Positions 36,420 through 45,295 of a stretch of 64,000 nt of DNA are shown here, in pieces; within the stretch, counting starts at the first letter, position 1; each line of letters begins with the position of its first letter. The DNA comes from Brevibacterium sp. 'Marine'. GTDB lineage: Bacteria; Actinomycetota; Actinomycetes; Actinomycetales; Brevibacteriaceae. The translations under genes and the position numbers were made by a program. The notes beneath the pieces are model-generated. The model ran no database searches. It had not been told where the DNA came from and saw nothing but the letters and a program-made list of their open reading frames with translations. The DNA is taken from positions 3,100,001-3,164,000 of the forward strand of contig NZ_CP051626.1 of the NCBI RefSeq assembly GCF_012844365.1. The letters are read 5' to 3'.

Positions 36420-38150
36420 TCACGCCCGCTCGACGAGGAAGTCGATGTCGACGCCGTCGGGCAGGGCACCGTATTCGCGGCCTCGATCGGCACCGAGGCG
36501 GGCCGCCGCAAAACTCGATGCCACTTCAGCTGGCGCGGATTCGAAGAGGATCGCCGCCTGCATGAGCAGCGCCATCTTCTCCACGAGAACTCGGCCTCGC
36601 CCCTGCAGGGCCGCCTGCGCCGCCGCATCCCCGGAATCCAGATCCTGCACCGCTGACTGCAGCGACCGCGCCAACGATTCGTAGGCTGCATCGAAGTCCG
36701 CGTGCTTGCCCAAGCCGGTCTCGAGGAAGCCGAGGAACGACTTGGCACTTCGCGGCTCACGGGCCAAGGCACGCAGCACGTCGAGGACGATGACGTTTCC
36801 GGAGCCTTCCCACACCGCCATCACCGGCTGCTCCCGGTAGCGGCGGGCCAGTGGGAACGCTTCGGTGTAGCCGTTGCCGCCGAGGCACTCGAGTGCTTCG
36901 TACGCGTGTTCTGGACCGCGTTTGCAGATCCAGTATTTCCCGACGGCCGTGGCCAGACGCCGGAAGTCGGCCGCCTCGGCGCTGTCGTCGTCATAGGCGG
37001 CCGCCAGGTGCAGTGCCGTGTAGGTGGCCGCTTCGGTTTCGAGCTCGAGGTCGGCGATGACCGCGCGCATGAGCGGCTGGTCGATGAGCGTGGTGCCGAA
37101 GGCCGCACGCCCGCGGGCGTGCCAGGCCGCCTCGGCCACACTTTGGCGCATCCCCGCGGCCGAACCGAGGACGCAGTCGAGCCGGGTCTGGGCGACCATC
37201 TCGATGATCGTGCGCACTCCCCTGCCCGGCTCACCCAGCAGCCACCCGTGCGTGGCGTCGAACTCGACTTCCGAGGAGGCATTGGATCTGTTCCCGAGCT
37301 TGTCCTTGAGCCGCTGGATCCGCACCGAATTGAGGTCACCGCCGGACAGCACTCGGGGCACGACGAAGCAGCTCGGTCCCTCATCGAGTTGGGCGATGAC
37401 GAGGAAGGCGTCGGACTGCGGAGCCGAACAGAACCATTTGTGGCCGGTGAGGAGGTAGTGGTCTCCGGACGGAACCGCGTAGGTGGTGTTTGCGCGGATG
37501 TCCGATCCGCCCTGCTTCTCCGTCATCGCCATGCCGAAGGTCACTGCGGTCTTCGCCGCCGGGTCGATCCGCCGCGGATCAAAGTCGGCAGCGGTGGCGC
37601 GCGGGACCCAGAAATCGGCGAGCGCGGAGTCGGCGCGCAGGGACGGCACGACCGCGTGCGTCATCGACACCGGGCAGGCGTGGCCGGGTTCGATCTGGGA
37701 GAAGAGCATGAACCGCACGGCTCGTTCGACGTTCGCCCCCGGCCCGGGGTGCGTCCAGGCGTAGGAGTGGGCTTCCGCATCGAGCGCATCGCCGATGATC
37801 CGATGGTAGGCCGGGTGGAACTCGATCTCGTCGACGCGGTTGCCCCAGTCGTCGTGGGTGCGCAGCACCGGCCCGTGGACGTTGGCCAGGCGCGCGTCAT
37901 TGATGAAGTCGGCGCTGCCGACGAGCGCTCCGATGCGGTCGAGCTCGTCATGCGCGGCATCCGGCGCATAGTGGGCGAGCGCATCCTTCAGGGCCGTGTT
38001 CAGCGTGAATTCGTTGATATCTCGCCGAGGCGGCGCCTGGTTGAACACCGTATGCGTCGTCCGCGGGGTGGTGGGTTCCGCCGCAGGTTCTGCGGAGCGC
38101 GCGACTTCAGGGTTCGCTTTCGTTGACGCGGTGTCGGGCGTCGCGGTCAT
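36420..38150 (-). CDS. AidB-like acyl-CoA dehydrogenase
   Basis: 576-residue flavoprotein of the AidB/isovaleryl-CoA dehydrogenase branch. The N-terminal helical part (VFNQAPPRRDINEFTLNTALKDALAHYAPDAAHDELDRIGALVGSADFINDARLANVHGPVLRTHDDWGNRVDEIEFHPAYHRI) is diagnostic of AidB. It is followed by the FAD/substrate region (GMAMTEKQGGSDIRANTT, LTGHKWFCSAPQSDAFLVIAQ) and ECLGGNGYTEAFPLARRYREQPVMAVWEGSGNVIVLDVLRAL. E. coli AidB binds DNA in the alkylation response; the role here may instead be lipid catabolism, given TetR and acyl-CoA ligase neighbours. Overlaps TetR by 4 nt. Confidence 0.93.
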   Translation of the reverse strand: MTATPDTASTKANPEVARSAEPAAEPTTPRTTHTVFNQAPPRRDINEFTLNTALKDALAHYAPDAAHDELDRIGALVGSADFINDARLANVHGPVLRTHDDWGNRVDEIEFHPAYHRIIGDALDAEAHSYAWTHPGPGANVERAVRFMLFSQIEPGHACPVSMTHAVVPSLRADSALADFWVPRATAADFDPRRIDPAAKTAVTFGMAMTEKQGGSDIRANTTYAVPSGDHYLLTGHKWFCSAPQSDAFLVIAQLDEGPSCFVVPRVLSGGDLNSVRIQRLKDKLGNRSNASSEVEFDATHGWLLGEPGRGVRTIIEMVAQTRLDCVLGSAAGMRQSVAEAAWHARGRAAFGTTLIDQPLMRAVIADLELETEAATYTALHLAAAYDDDSAEAADFRRLATAVGKYWICKRGPEHAYEALECLGGNGYTEAFPLARRYREQPVMAVWEGSGNVIVLDVLRALAREPRSAKSFLGFLETGLGKHADFDAAYESLARSLQSAVQDLDSGDAAAQAALQGRGRVLVEKMALLMQAAILFESAPAEVASSFAAARLGADRGREYGALPDGVDIDFLVERA

Positions 38151-38749
38151 GGTTCTCCTAATGCGGATCGGGTGAACGTGGTCAGTGCCTTGATGAGGGT
38201 CTCGATCTCTGCGGAGCTCGGATTCGGGGTGGCCGGATCGAGGATGTCGACGAGGTTCTCTCCCACGCTTCCGACGATCGACCGAGCAACCACCTCGGCG
38301 GGGATCGTCGTACCGCCCACCCGGCCAAGGGCTTCCCCGATGACGGCGACGTATCCTCGGCGCAGCCGCAGCCGTTCGCTCTGCACGGGTTCGGGGACCT
38401 CTTCAAGCAGCAGCGCGTGGGCGAGCCTGCGCCCGGCCACGGCTCGGCGGACGAAGACTTCGACGGTCGATTCCGCGACCTCGGCGGCAGTGGATGCTTC
38501 GTCGACGGTGCCGGCGATGACGTCGAGTTCGTGGCCGGCGGCCTGGTCGAAGACCAGCCGCAGCAGCTCATCACGGTTGCTGAAATACGTGTAGATCGAT
38601 CCGGCGCTGCAGGCAGCTTCGGCGGCGACCGCGGCCACGCTCGCCGAGGCGAATCCTCCGCGAGCGATGACATGTCGAGCGGCACGTTCGATCTCGGCCC
38701 GGCGTGCCTCGGCGTTGGCCCGAGTGCGCTGGGTTGCGCGGTACGCCAT
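38147..38749 (-). CDS. TetR family transcriptional regulator
   Basis: 200-residue regulator. Helix-turn-helix at about 15-60 (ARRAEIERAARHVIARGGFASASVAAVAAEAACSAGSIYTYFSNRDELLRLVFDQAA), then a helical ligand domain. It is cotranscribed with the acyl-CoA dehydrogenase (ATGA overlap) and divergent from an acyl-CoA ligase, the usual arrangement for a FadR-like repressor responding to acyl-CoA. The start may be ATG 38749 (GAGGTGAG site) or GTG 38755. A dyad at 38789-38807 is its likely operator. Confidence 0.9.
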   Translation of the reverse strand: MAYRATQRTRANAEARRAEIERAARHVIARGGFASASVAAVAAEAACSAGSIYTYFSNRDELLRLVFDQAAGHELDVIAGTVDEASTAAEVAESTVEVFVRRAVAGRRLAHALLLEEVPEPVQSERLRLRRGYVAVIGEALGRVGGTTIPAEVVARSIVGSVGENLVDILDPATPNPSSAEIETLIKALTTFTRSALGEP

Positions 38750-38788
38750 CCTCACCTCGGATCGTCGAAGGGCTCACTTCCCCAAAGA

Positions 38789-38807
38789 AATGAATCGTGG
38801 TTCAATT
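38789..38807. promoter_or_regulatory. Candidate TetR operator
   Basis: AATGAATCGTGGTTCAATT, an imperfect 19-bp dyad (TGAA...TTCA core), in the 92-bp spacer between the divergent TetR and acyl-CoA ligase genes. AT-rich compared with its surroundings. Confidence 0.6.
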
Positions 38808-38841
38808 GTTTTCAGTATGGCACTCGTCACAGGGAGAAGCA

Positions 38842-40359
38842 ATGAAGCTCGGAACCATGCTCGACACCACCGTTCTGCGGCACCCGGACAAGGAGGCTCT
38901 GGTCTTCGAGGATCAGCGCCTCACCTACACCGAGCTGCGGCACCGGGCACTCAAGGCAGCCCAGGTGCTCGCCGACAACGGCGTCGGCTCCGGCGATGTC
39001 GTGGCCATCATGACCTTCAATGTCCCGGGGTTCGTCTTCGCCGCCTTCGGTGCGTGGTACCTCGGCGCGACTGTCGTGCCGGTCAACCACAAGTTCCAAA
39101 CTCCGGAGGTCGAATACACGATCGAGCACTCGGGAGCGAGGCTCGGCATCGTCAGCACCGAACTCGCCGAGATCGCGCGGGCCGGAGCACCGGACATCAC
39201 CTGGCTGGAGACCGAACCCAACACCCCGGGCAGCTTCGACGTGCAGCTCGATGCCGCCGCAGAGGCCGAACCCGGCGACTTCACCGATGAACAGGTCGCG
39301 CAGATCCTCTACACCTCGGGCACGACGAGCTCACCGAAGGGCTGCGTGCATTCGCATCGCAACATCTTCCAGGTCGGCACGCTCATCAACCTCAATATGG
39401 GCTACCGCAGCGACGACCGGTACCTCATCTGCATGCCGATCTGGCATTCGGCTCCGCTGAATATCGCCCTCATCCCGACGATCCAGATGGGTGGGACCGT
39501 CGTCCTCCAGCGGGCGTATCACCCGGTGGAGTCGATGCAGATCATCGCAGCGGAGCAGATCACGACGTTCTTCGGACCCACTGTCGCCTATGTCGCGCCG
39601 ATCATGACCGCGAAGAAGCTCGGCTTCGATTTCGCCGACTACGACTTCTCGTCCATTCGCCGGTGGAACTACGGCGGCGCTCCGATCGACCGCGCGACGG
39701 CGGCCATGCTCATCGAGGCCTACGGGACGAACCAGTTCTACAACCTCTTCGGCATGTCCGAGATGGGTCCGACCGGCTGCCTTCTCGGGCCCGAGGATCA
39801 GCTGAGCAAGGCGGGATCCGTCGGCCGGCACGCCATGGTCGGCAACGCCATGCGCGTGGTCACGGCCGACGGCGCCGAGGCGGGCCCCGGTCAGACCGGC
39901 GAGATCTGGTTCGCCGGTGACACCCGGATGCGCGAATACCTCGGCAATCCCCAAGCCACCGAGGCGGCCTTCGAGGGTGAGTGGTACAAGACCGGTGATC
40001 TCGCCCGGCTCGACGAGGACGGGTATCTCTTCATCGTCGATCGATCGAAAGACGTCATCATCGTCGGCGGTGAGAACGTGTTCTCCCTCGAGGTCGAGGA
40101 GGCCATCATCGCTCACGACCGGGTCGCCGATGTCGCTGTCGTGGCGAAGCCGGATCCGCAGTGGGGCGAGCAGGTCGTCGCCTTCATCACGACCACCGAT
40201 GGCGAGGACTTCTCCGTCGATGAGCTGCGCGACTTCCTCTCCGATAAGCTCGCGCGCTACAAGCTCCCGCGCGAGATCTTCACCATCGACGAGCTGCCGC
40301 GCAACCCGTCGGGCAAACTGCTCAAGCACAGGCTGCGCAGTCAGGTGGCCGCCGGCTGA
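38842..40359 (+). CDS. Acyl-CoA ligase / AMP-dependent synthetase
   Basis: 505-residue ANL superfamily enzyme that activates a carboxylic acid to acyl-AMP and then acyl-CoA. Motifs: P-loop ILYTSGTTSSPKGCVHSHRN, NYGGAPIDRATAAMLIEAYG, YNLFGMSEMGPTGC, GEIWFAGDTRMREYLGNP, YKTGDLARLDEDGYLFIVDRSKDVIIVGGENVFSLEVEEAI and the final PRNPSGKLLKH lysine. The ATG at 38842 has an AGGGAG site. Divergent from tetR-acyl-CoA dehydrogenase, so probably part of a fatty or branched acid degradation regulon. Substrate unknown. Confidence 0.94.
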   Translation: MKLGTMLDTTVLRHPDKEALVFEDQRLTYTELRHRALKAAQVLADNGVGSGDVVAIMTFNVPGFVFAAFGAWYLGATVVPVNHKFQTPEVEYTIEHSGARLGIVSTELAEIARAGAPDITWLETEPNTPGSFDVQLDAAAEAEPGDFTDEQVAQILYTSGTTSSPKGCVHSHRNIFQVGTLINLNMGYRSDDRYLICMPIWHSAPLNIALIPTIQMGGTVVLQRAYHPVESMQIIAAEQITTFFGPTVAYVAPIMTAKKLGFDFADYDFSSIRRWNYGGAPIDRATAAMLIEAYGTNQFYNLFGMSEMGPTGCLLGPEDQLSKAGSVGRHAMVGNAMRVVTADGAEAGPGQTGEIWFAGDTRMREYLGNPQATEAAFEGEWYKTGDLARLDEDGYLFIVDRSKDVIIVGGENVFSLEVEEAIIAHDRVADVAVVAKPDPQWGEQVVAFITTTDGEDFSVDELRDFLSDKLARYKLPREIFTIDELPRNPSGKLLKHRLRSQVAAG

Positions 40360-40425
40360 GGCACGTCCGTCTGTGTCTGCATTGACAGCCGCAGTCCGGC
40401 TGTCGGCAGGGGAATCAGCTGGTTG

Positions 40426-41592
40426 TCAGTCGGCAGCGGAGACTTCGCGCGGCCGTCGCCAGACGAGGACGGCGACGACGCCTGTCAGAATGACGGCAGT
40501 CAGGGCGAACGGCACCGGCAGGAGCGGGTCCAAGAGCACCACGACGCCGGCCGCCGGCACGACGGTGTTGACGATGGGATCCGCGTGCCGCCGGATCGCG
40601 AGCAGCCAGATGCCGAAGACGAAGACAGCGAGCGGGACCGTGTAGGCGAATGATGCCCACGGCTGGTGCAGTTCGCTGTGTCCGGTGAGGACATCGATCT
40701 CCACTTCGATGCCGGCGGAGAACGCACCGGCGGCCGCGAAGATGAAGTAGTGCCCGTAGCCATAGGCCAGCGACCGGGACAAGCTGCCGATCACGCGATG
40801 ATGGGGCGGCCAGAAGTAGATCCACCACAGGGCTGCGGTCGCGATGAGCACGAGGACGGCGACCCAGATGAGCGAACCGAGCTCCTCGGTGTCGTGGAGT
40901 GCCTCGATGATCGCATTGGCGGAGCCGAGCAGGCTCTCTCCGAGCACGATCAGAGTGAACAGACCATACCGCTCGGTGATGTGATGAGGATGCCAGGGAG
41001 TGGTCCCCGTGCGTTCGGCGACGATCGGCACGGCGAGCTCTGCGACGATGAGCACGACGAGCGCGAAGGTGAACATCGAGCCAGGCAGCATCAGGGAGGC
41101 GAGCCACAGGACCTGCACGACAGCGATCCCGCCCGCGTAGATGAGGGTGGCACGGCGTGCCGCGCCCGCCGAACGGGAGGCACGCAGCCATTGGGCCACG
41201 AGCGCGAGGCGCATGACGACGTAGGCGTAGATCAGTACGGAGAAGTCGTGGTCCTCAAAGGCGGGTCCGATGCCGGAGGCAAGCACCAGCACTCCGCCCA
41301 TCTGCGCGATGGTGAGCACTCGGTACAGCCAGTCGTCGACGTCGAAAGAGGTGGCGAACCAGGTGAAGTTCATCCAGGCCCACCAGATCCCGAAGAACAC
41401 GATGGCGTAGTTGACGATCCCGTCGACCGTATGGCCCTCGGTGAGGGCGTGGTGCAGTGACACGGCGGCGGTGCTCACCGCGACAACGAACACGAGGTCG
41501 AAGAACAGCTCCAACGTCGAGGCGGTACGACCTTCCTCCGACGGGTCGCGGGGCGTCATCGGCACGAGACGAAAACGGGTCTGAGCGGTCAT
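40426..41592 (-). CDS. LtrA family membrane protein
   Basis: 388-residue protein with about ten membrane helices belonging to the low-temperature-requirement-A family. Signature near the N-terminus: RTASTLELFFDLVFVVAVSTAAVSLHHAL, followed by VFFGIWWAWMNFTWFATSFDVDDWLYRVLTIAQMGGVLVLA, and ITERYGLFTLIVLGESLLGSANAI. Biochemical function is unknown; the name comes from a Listeria cold-growth mutant. Its 67-nt gap from the convergent acyl-CoA ligase holds nothing obvious. Confidence 0.93.
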   Translation of the reverse strand: MTAQTRFRLVPMTPRDPSEEGRTASTLELFFDLVFVVAVSTAAVSLHHALTEGHTVDGIVNYAIVFFGIWWAWMNFTWFATSFDVDDWLYRVLTIAQMGGVLVLASGIGPAFEDHDFSVLIYAYVVMRLALVAQWLRASRSAGAARRATLIYAGGIAVVQVLWLASLMLPGSMFTFALVVLIVAELAVPIVAERTGTTPWHPHHITERYGLFTLIVLGESLLGSANAIIEALHDTEELGSLIWVAVLVLIATAALWWIYFWPPHHRVIGSLSRSLAYGYGHYFIFAAAGAFSAGIEVEIDVLTGHSELHQPWASFAYTVPLAVFVFGIWLLAIRRHADPIVNTVVPAAGVVVLLDPLLPVPFALTAVILTGVVAVLVWRRPREVSAAD

Positions 41593-41671
41593 GATCGGGG
41601 CCTTCTGCGCATGTCAGAGTCCCGAAGGCTTGAGTCTGAGCCTCCGGGACACTGTCCGTTGACGGGGCTTG

Positions 41672-42052
41672 TCAGTCTACGGGGACGACTTCGAGGGTAT
41701 TGCGACGCACCGGCTCGGTCGACATCGTCACCGAGTACTTGCTGTCGGCATATTTCTTCAGGAACGAATCGTCGACGGCCTGGTTCGTCTCCTCGTCCTC
41801 GGAGTCGACAGGCACGAACCGGACGTCCTTCTCGACGCCTCCGGCGGAGATCCGACCGCGACCGGTCTCCAGGGCAGGGCCGTACCATTTGCCCTGTGTG
41901 CCGTTGAAGGAGCGGATGAAGATCCGCTCTCCCACGGGTACCGACCAGATGTCGACGTTCTTCGGTGTTGTGCCGTCCGGGAGGGTTGCCCCGACGGTGA
42001 AATAGGTCTCTGCGTTGATGCGGTTGAGTTCGTCTTCGGTCCATGCAGCCAT
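41672..42052 (-). CDS. DUF2255 family protein
   Basis: 126-residue small protein. The fold pattern WTEDELNRINAETYFTVGATLPDGTTPKNVDIWSVPVGERIFIRSFNGTQGKWYGPALETGRGRISAGGVEKDVRFVPVDSEDE... VDDSFLKKYADSKYSVTMSTEPVRRNTLEVVPV matches DUF2255, a split-barrel family akin to flavin reductase/deazaflavin-dependent nitroreductase folds. No enzymatic role known. The ATG at 42050-42052 is preferred over a frame extending 15 codons upstream. Confidence 0.85.
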   Translation of the reverse strand: MAAWTEDELNRINAETYFTVGATLPDGTTPKNVDIWSVPVGERIFIRSFNGTQGKWYGPALETGRGRISAGGVEKDVRFVPVDSEDEETNQAVDDSFLKKYADSKYSVTMSTEPVRRNTLEVVPVD

Positions 42053-42192
42053 TGTCTCGGCCAACCTTTCGTTTGTGGAGGTCCGCTGCCTCCGCACCTG
42101 TGGCGCGGGACAGCGGCTATTCTTTGATTCGGGGTCGTGGTCCTCAGAGTTCAGAGGGCCCAGGTTCGGAATCCTTCGGTCTCAGAGCTTGC

Positions 42193-43107
42193 TCAGAGCT
42201 TGTCGGTGAAGAAGGGTCCGAGCTTGCTCACAGCCTCGGCGACTTCCTTCTCTCCGTCGTAGAGCTCCATATGATTCGCGCCCTCGACGACGTGGAAGGC
42301 CTTGTCAGCACTCGCTGCGCGCTCGTAGAGGTCGTCGCTCATCCACTTCGAGCCGGCCTCGCTGCCCGCGATGACCAGCAGCGGCTGGGTGAGGAAGGCC
42401 TCAGATTTGTGGAACGCATCGTAGGTGATGATCTGCGAGAGGCTCCGTGCGGTCATGAAGCCCGGAGCGTTCGGGTGCTCACAGCGAGGAGTGTGGTAGT
42501 ACTCCCACGCCTGACGCAGCTCCTCGTTCGGAGCGTCTTCCTCCTTCATCGGGGCCAGCGGGAACGGGTTGTCTTGGCCGGCGGCGTCGGTGGTGCGCGC
42601 ATCCGACCCCATCTTCAGCAGCGGGAAGGCGTCGGCATCGGCGACGTCGTTGGTCCACCCGTTGCGGAACATCTGACCGATGTTGACCAGGCTGACCGTG
42701 CCCACTGCTTTGATGCGCGGGTCGTTGATCGCGGCGTTCGCGGTGTAGCCGGCACCGGCGCAGATGCCCATTCCGCCGATCCGCTCGTTGTCGACGTAAT
42801 CGAGTCCTGTCAGGTAGTCGACCACGGCGGACACATCCTCGGTGCGGATGTGCGGGTTCTCCAGCTGGCGCGGCTCACCGGTGCTCGCGCCCTGGAAGGA
42901 CGCATCGTAGGCGACGGTGACGAAGCCGAACTCCGCTAATTTGCCCGCGTAGAGCCCGGCGGTCTGCTCCTTGACGCCGCCGCCCGGATGGGAGACGACG
43001 ATCGCCGGGTACTGCTTCGAGGCGTCGAATTCCGGCGGGAAGTTGATCACGGCCGACAGTGTGGTGCCGTAGCCGTTGCGGGTTGTGATGTCGATGTTCT
43101 CGCTCAT
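42193..43107 (-). CDS. Alpha/beta hydrolase with cysteine nucleophile, copy 1
   Basis: 304-residue hydrolase of the dienelactone-hydrolase/YcjY-like group. Features: YPAIVVSHPGGGVKEQTAGLYAGKLAEFGFVTVAYDASFQGAS (oxyanion and early strands), nucleophile elbow GGMGICAGAGYTANAA with Cys (about residue 117) in place of Ser, acid loop LLVIAGSEAGSKWMSDDLYERA, and catalytic His in VEGANHMELYDGE. A paralogue lies 89 nt upstream on the same strand, so the two are likely co-expressed. Substrate unknown. Confidence 0.88.
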   Translation of the reverse strand: MSENIDITTRNGYGTTLSAVINFPPEFDASKQYPAIVVSHPGGGVKEQTAGLYAGKLAEFGFVTVAYDASFQGASTGEPRQLENPHIRTEDVSAVVDYLTGLDYVDNERIGGMGICAGAGYTANAAINDPRIKAVGTVSLVNIGQMFRNGWTNDVADADAFPLLKMGSDARTTDAAGQDNPFPLAPMKEEDAPNEELRQAWEYYHTPRCEHPNAPGFMTARSLSQIITYDAFHKSEAFLTQPLLVIAGSEAGSKWMSDDLYERAASADKAFHVVEGANHMELYDGEKEVAEAVSKLGPFFTDKL

Positions 43108-43196
43108 GGTTCTCTCCTTGGTCGGTTGCTTGCGGGGCTCGGTTGTTGTTACCGCTCGGCTCTGCGAACAGTGAGCACTCGGGTGTGATCGTGCGC

Positions 43197-44135
43197 TTAC
43201 AGGTGGGTGCCGAAGAACTCAGTTGCGGCCTCGATGGCCTTGCCTGTGGGTTCCGGCTGGTCGTAGAGGTCGTAATGGGACGTGTCCGGCAGCACGAGCA
43301 GCTGTTTGTCCGTCGACGCCGCACGACCGTAGATCTCCTGCCCATCACGGTAGGCACCGAACCCGCCGGGCTTGTCGCCGATGACGACGAGCAGCGGCTG
43401 GGTGAGCAGCTGTTCGGCATCGAAGAACGCGTCCCAGCCGACCGCCGCCGAACGCCGCGAGAACGCTGCGCTTGTGGCCCCGCCCGGTGACTGCCCGCGA
43501 TCAGTCTTGTAGTAATCGGTGGCCTCGAGCATGTCGATGTCGTCGATGCCTGCCTGCTTTCCCGCCTCGACGGATTCGGGCAGGTAGTCATCGACACGGG
43601 TCGTCTCGCCGCGGGCCTCGGCGGTGCGCTGCGCAGCCATCTGCTCCAAAGCAGCGATCGGGTCGTACTGGCTGAAGGCCTCACGGCTGAGCCGGCCGAA
43701 GTTCACTCCGGTGATGGAGGTGACGGCTTTGATGCGGCGATCGGTCATGGTTGCGCTGATGACATACCCGCCACCGCCGCACACACCGATTCCGCCGATC
43801 CGGTCGGCATCGACGTAGGGAAGTGTGACAAGGTGGTCGATCGCCACCTTGATGTCTTCGACTCGCTGCGCGGGATCCTCGACGAGTCGCGGCTGCCCGC
43901 CGCTCTCGCCCTGGTAGCTGGCGTCGAAGGCCAGCACCACATACCCGGCCTCGGCCAGAGCCTTTGCGTACACAGTCCCGGCTGTCTGCTCCTTGCAGCT
44001 GCCGATGGGATGCACGCTGACGATCGCCGGATACGACCCGTCCGGGTCGAATCCCTTTGGGCGGTGAATGACGCCTGCCAGGTCCCAGGCCATTCCCGGA
44101 GAACGAAAGCTCACGCGCTCCGTACCTTCAGTCAT
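43197..44135 (-). CDS. Alpha/beta hydrolase with cysteine nucleophile, copy 2
   Basis: 312-residue paralogue of the preceding hydrolase: YPAIVSVHPIGSCKEQTAGTVYAKALAEAGYVVLAFDASYQGESGGQPRLVEDPAQRVEDI, elbow RIGGIGVCGGGGYVISA (Cys nucleophile), LLVVIGDKPGGFGAYRDGQEI and DTSHYDLYD. The start is set at ATG 44133-44135 by the TTGGAGG ribosome site. It is divergent from an XRE/MmyB-type regulator with stacked palindromes between them, which probably controls both hydrolases. Confidence 0.88.
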   Translation of the reverse strand: MTEGTERVSFRSPGMAWDLAGVIHRPKGFDPDGSYPAIVSVHPIGSCKEQTAGTVYAKALAEAGYVVLAFDASYQGESGGQPRLVEDPAQRVEDIKVAIDHLVTLPYVDADRIGGIGVCGGGGYVISATMTDRRIKAVTSITGVNFGRLSREAFSQYDPIAALEQMAAQRTAEARGETTRVDDYLPESVEAGKQAGIDDIDMLEATDYYKTDRGQSPGGATSAAFSRRSAAVGWDAFFDAEQLLTQPLLVVIGDKPGGFGAYRDGQEIYGRAASTDKQLLVLPDTSHYDLYDQPEPTGKAIEAATEFFGTHL

Positions 44136-44294
44136 CGGTTCCTCCAAGCTCGGTCGTGGTCGTGTTCGTCGAGAGATCGGATCGGTCCCCGCTCTCTTCG
44201 ACACCACCCATACTTCTTCGGTCTGCCTGTTCGCGGTAGGTTCTGTCAGAACCCCCTTCGCCGATCGTGCGCAGCCCTTCTTCGATCGGGCGCC

Positions 44295-44340
44295 TCCCGT
44301 TCGAACGGGAGCCTCCCGTTCGGAGGTTCTCGGAGAACCT
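44295..44340. promoter_or_regulatory. Stacked palindromes in the hydrolase/XRE spacer
   Basis: TCCCGTTCGAACGGGA (44295-44310, perfect 16-bp palindrome) is followed by a small CCTCC/GGAGG dyad and by AGGTTCTC-g-GAGAACCT (44324-44340, perfect). Dense dyad symmetry 35-80 bp before the XRE regulator start; probable operators for that regulator and the divergent hydrolases. Confidence 0.65.
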
Positions 44341-44374
44341 GGCTCCCGTCGATGACGGTCCTTAGCATGGTGAT

Positions 44375-45259
44375 ATGAGCGCGAAAGACGAGAGAGTGCG
44401 GGACTTCCTCACCACACGCCGGGCGAAGATCACCCCGGACATGGTCGGACTGCCCACCGGCAGCGGTGTGCGACGCGTCCCCGGTCTGCGCCGAGAAGAG
44501 GTCGCGATGCTGTCCGGTGTGTCCGTGGACTATTACACGCGGATCGAGAAGGGCGACTTGAGCGGCGTCTCCGACGAGATCCTCGACGCCCTCGCGCGGA
44601 CGCTGCAGCTGGGTGAGGACGAGACCGCCTACCTCTACGACCTGGCTCGCACGTCCCGTCGGCCCGCGCGGGCGCGTCGGCACCCGAGGTCTGCGGTGTC
44701 CGTACCGCGGCAGGTTCAGCTGCTCATCGATTCGATGAGTGAGTCACCGGTGGTCGCGCTGAACCAACAGCTCGATATCGTCGCGGCGAATACTCTCGGC
44801 CGGGCTCTCTTCGACGTCGTCTTTGCCAGCCCCACGAAGAGGTCGGACTCCGCCCCGCCGAACATGGCCGCATTCGTCTTCCTCGATCCCGCAGCCGACA
44901 CCTTCTTCGGCAACATCGACGAGGCGGCCGGCACCTGCGTGCGCATGCTGCGAGCCCAGGCCGGCAAGACTCCGCACAACAGGCAGCTGACCCAGCTCAT
45001 CGGCGAGCTGTCCACGAGAAGCACGGACTTCAGCGCACGCTGGGCCGCCCACGATGTCGGCATTCACCGCACCGGCGCCAAGACGCTTCACCATCACGAG
45101 GTCGGCGAACTCGATCTCGGATTCGAAGAGCTCGCTCTTGCCTCCTCCCCGTCCATCGCACTGTCGACCTATGTCGCCGAGCCTGATTCGCCGACCTCGG
45201 AGAAGCTGCGGCTGCTGGCGACCTGGGCGGCGACGGAGAAAGTGACAGCGCAGCAGTAG
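44375..45259 (+). CDS. XRE helix-turn-helix regulator with MmyB-like ligand domain
   Basis: 294-residue regulator. The N-terminus has LRDFLTTRRAKITPDMVGLP-like entry then GVRRVPGLRREEVAMLSGVSVDYYTRIEKGDLSGVSDEILDALARTLQLGEDETAYLYDLAR, the HTH found in actinobacterial MmyB regulators. The C-terminal domain (PVVALNQQLDIVAANTLGRALF... NMAAFVFLDPAADTFFGNIDEAAGTCVRMLR... FSARWAAHDVGIHRTGAKTLHHHEVGELDLGFEEL) is the PAS-like MmyB ligand-binding domain. Such regulators often control a divergent oxidoreductase or hydrolase; here the hydrolase pair is the candidate target. Confidence 0.9.
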   Translation: MSAKDERVRDFLTTRRAKITPDMVGLPTGSGVRRVPGLRREEVAMLSGVSVDYYTRIEKGDLSGVSDEILDALARTLQLGEDETAYLYDLARTSRRPARARRHPRSAVSVPRQVQLLIDSMSESPVVALNQQLDIVAANTLGRALFDVVFASPTKRSDSAPPNMAAFVFLDPAADTFFGNIDEAAGTCVRMLRAQAGKTPHNRQLTQLIGELSTRSTDFSARWAAHDVGIHRTGAKTLHHHEVGELDLGFEELALASSPSIALSTYVAEPDSPTSEKLRLLATWAATEKVTAQQ

Positions 45260-45295
45260 CCGGAAGCGGTCGGCCGCACCTCCAGCCCCCGCACC

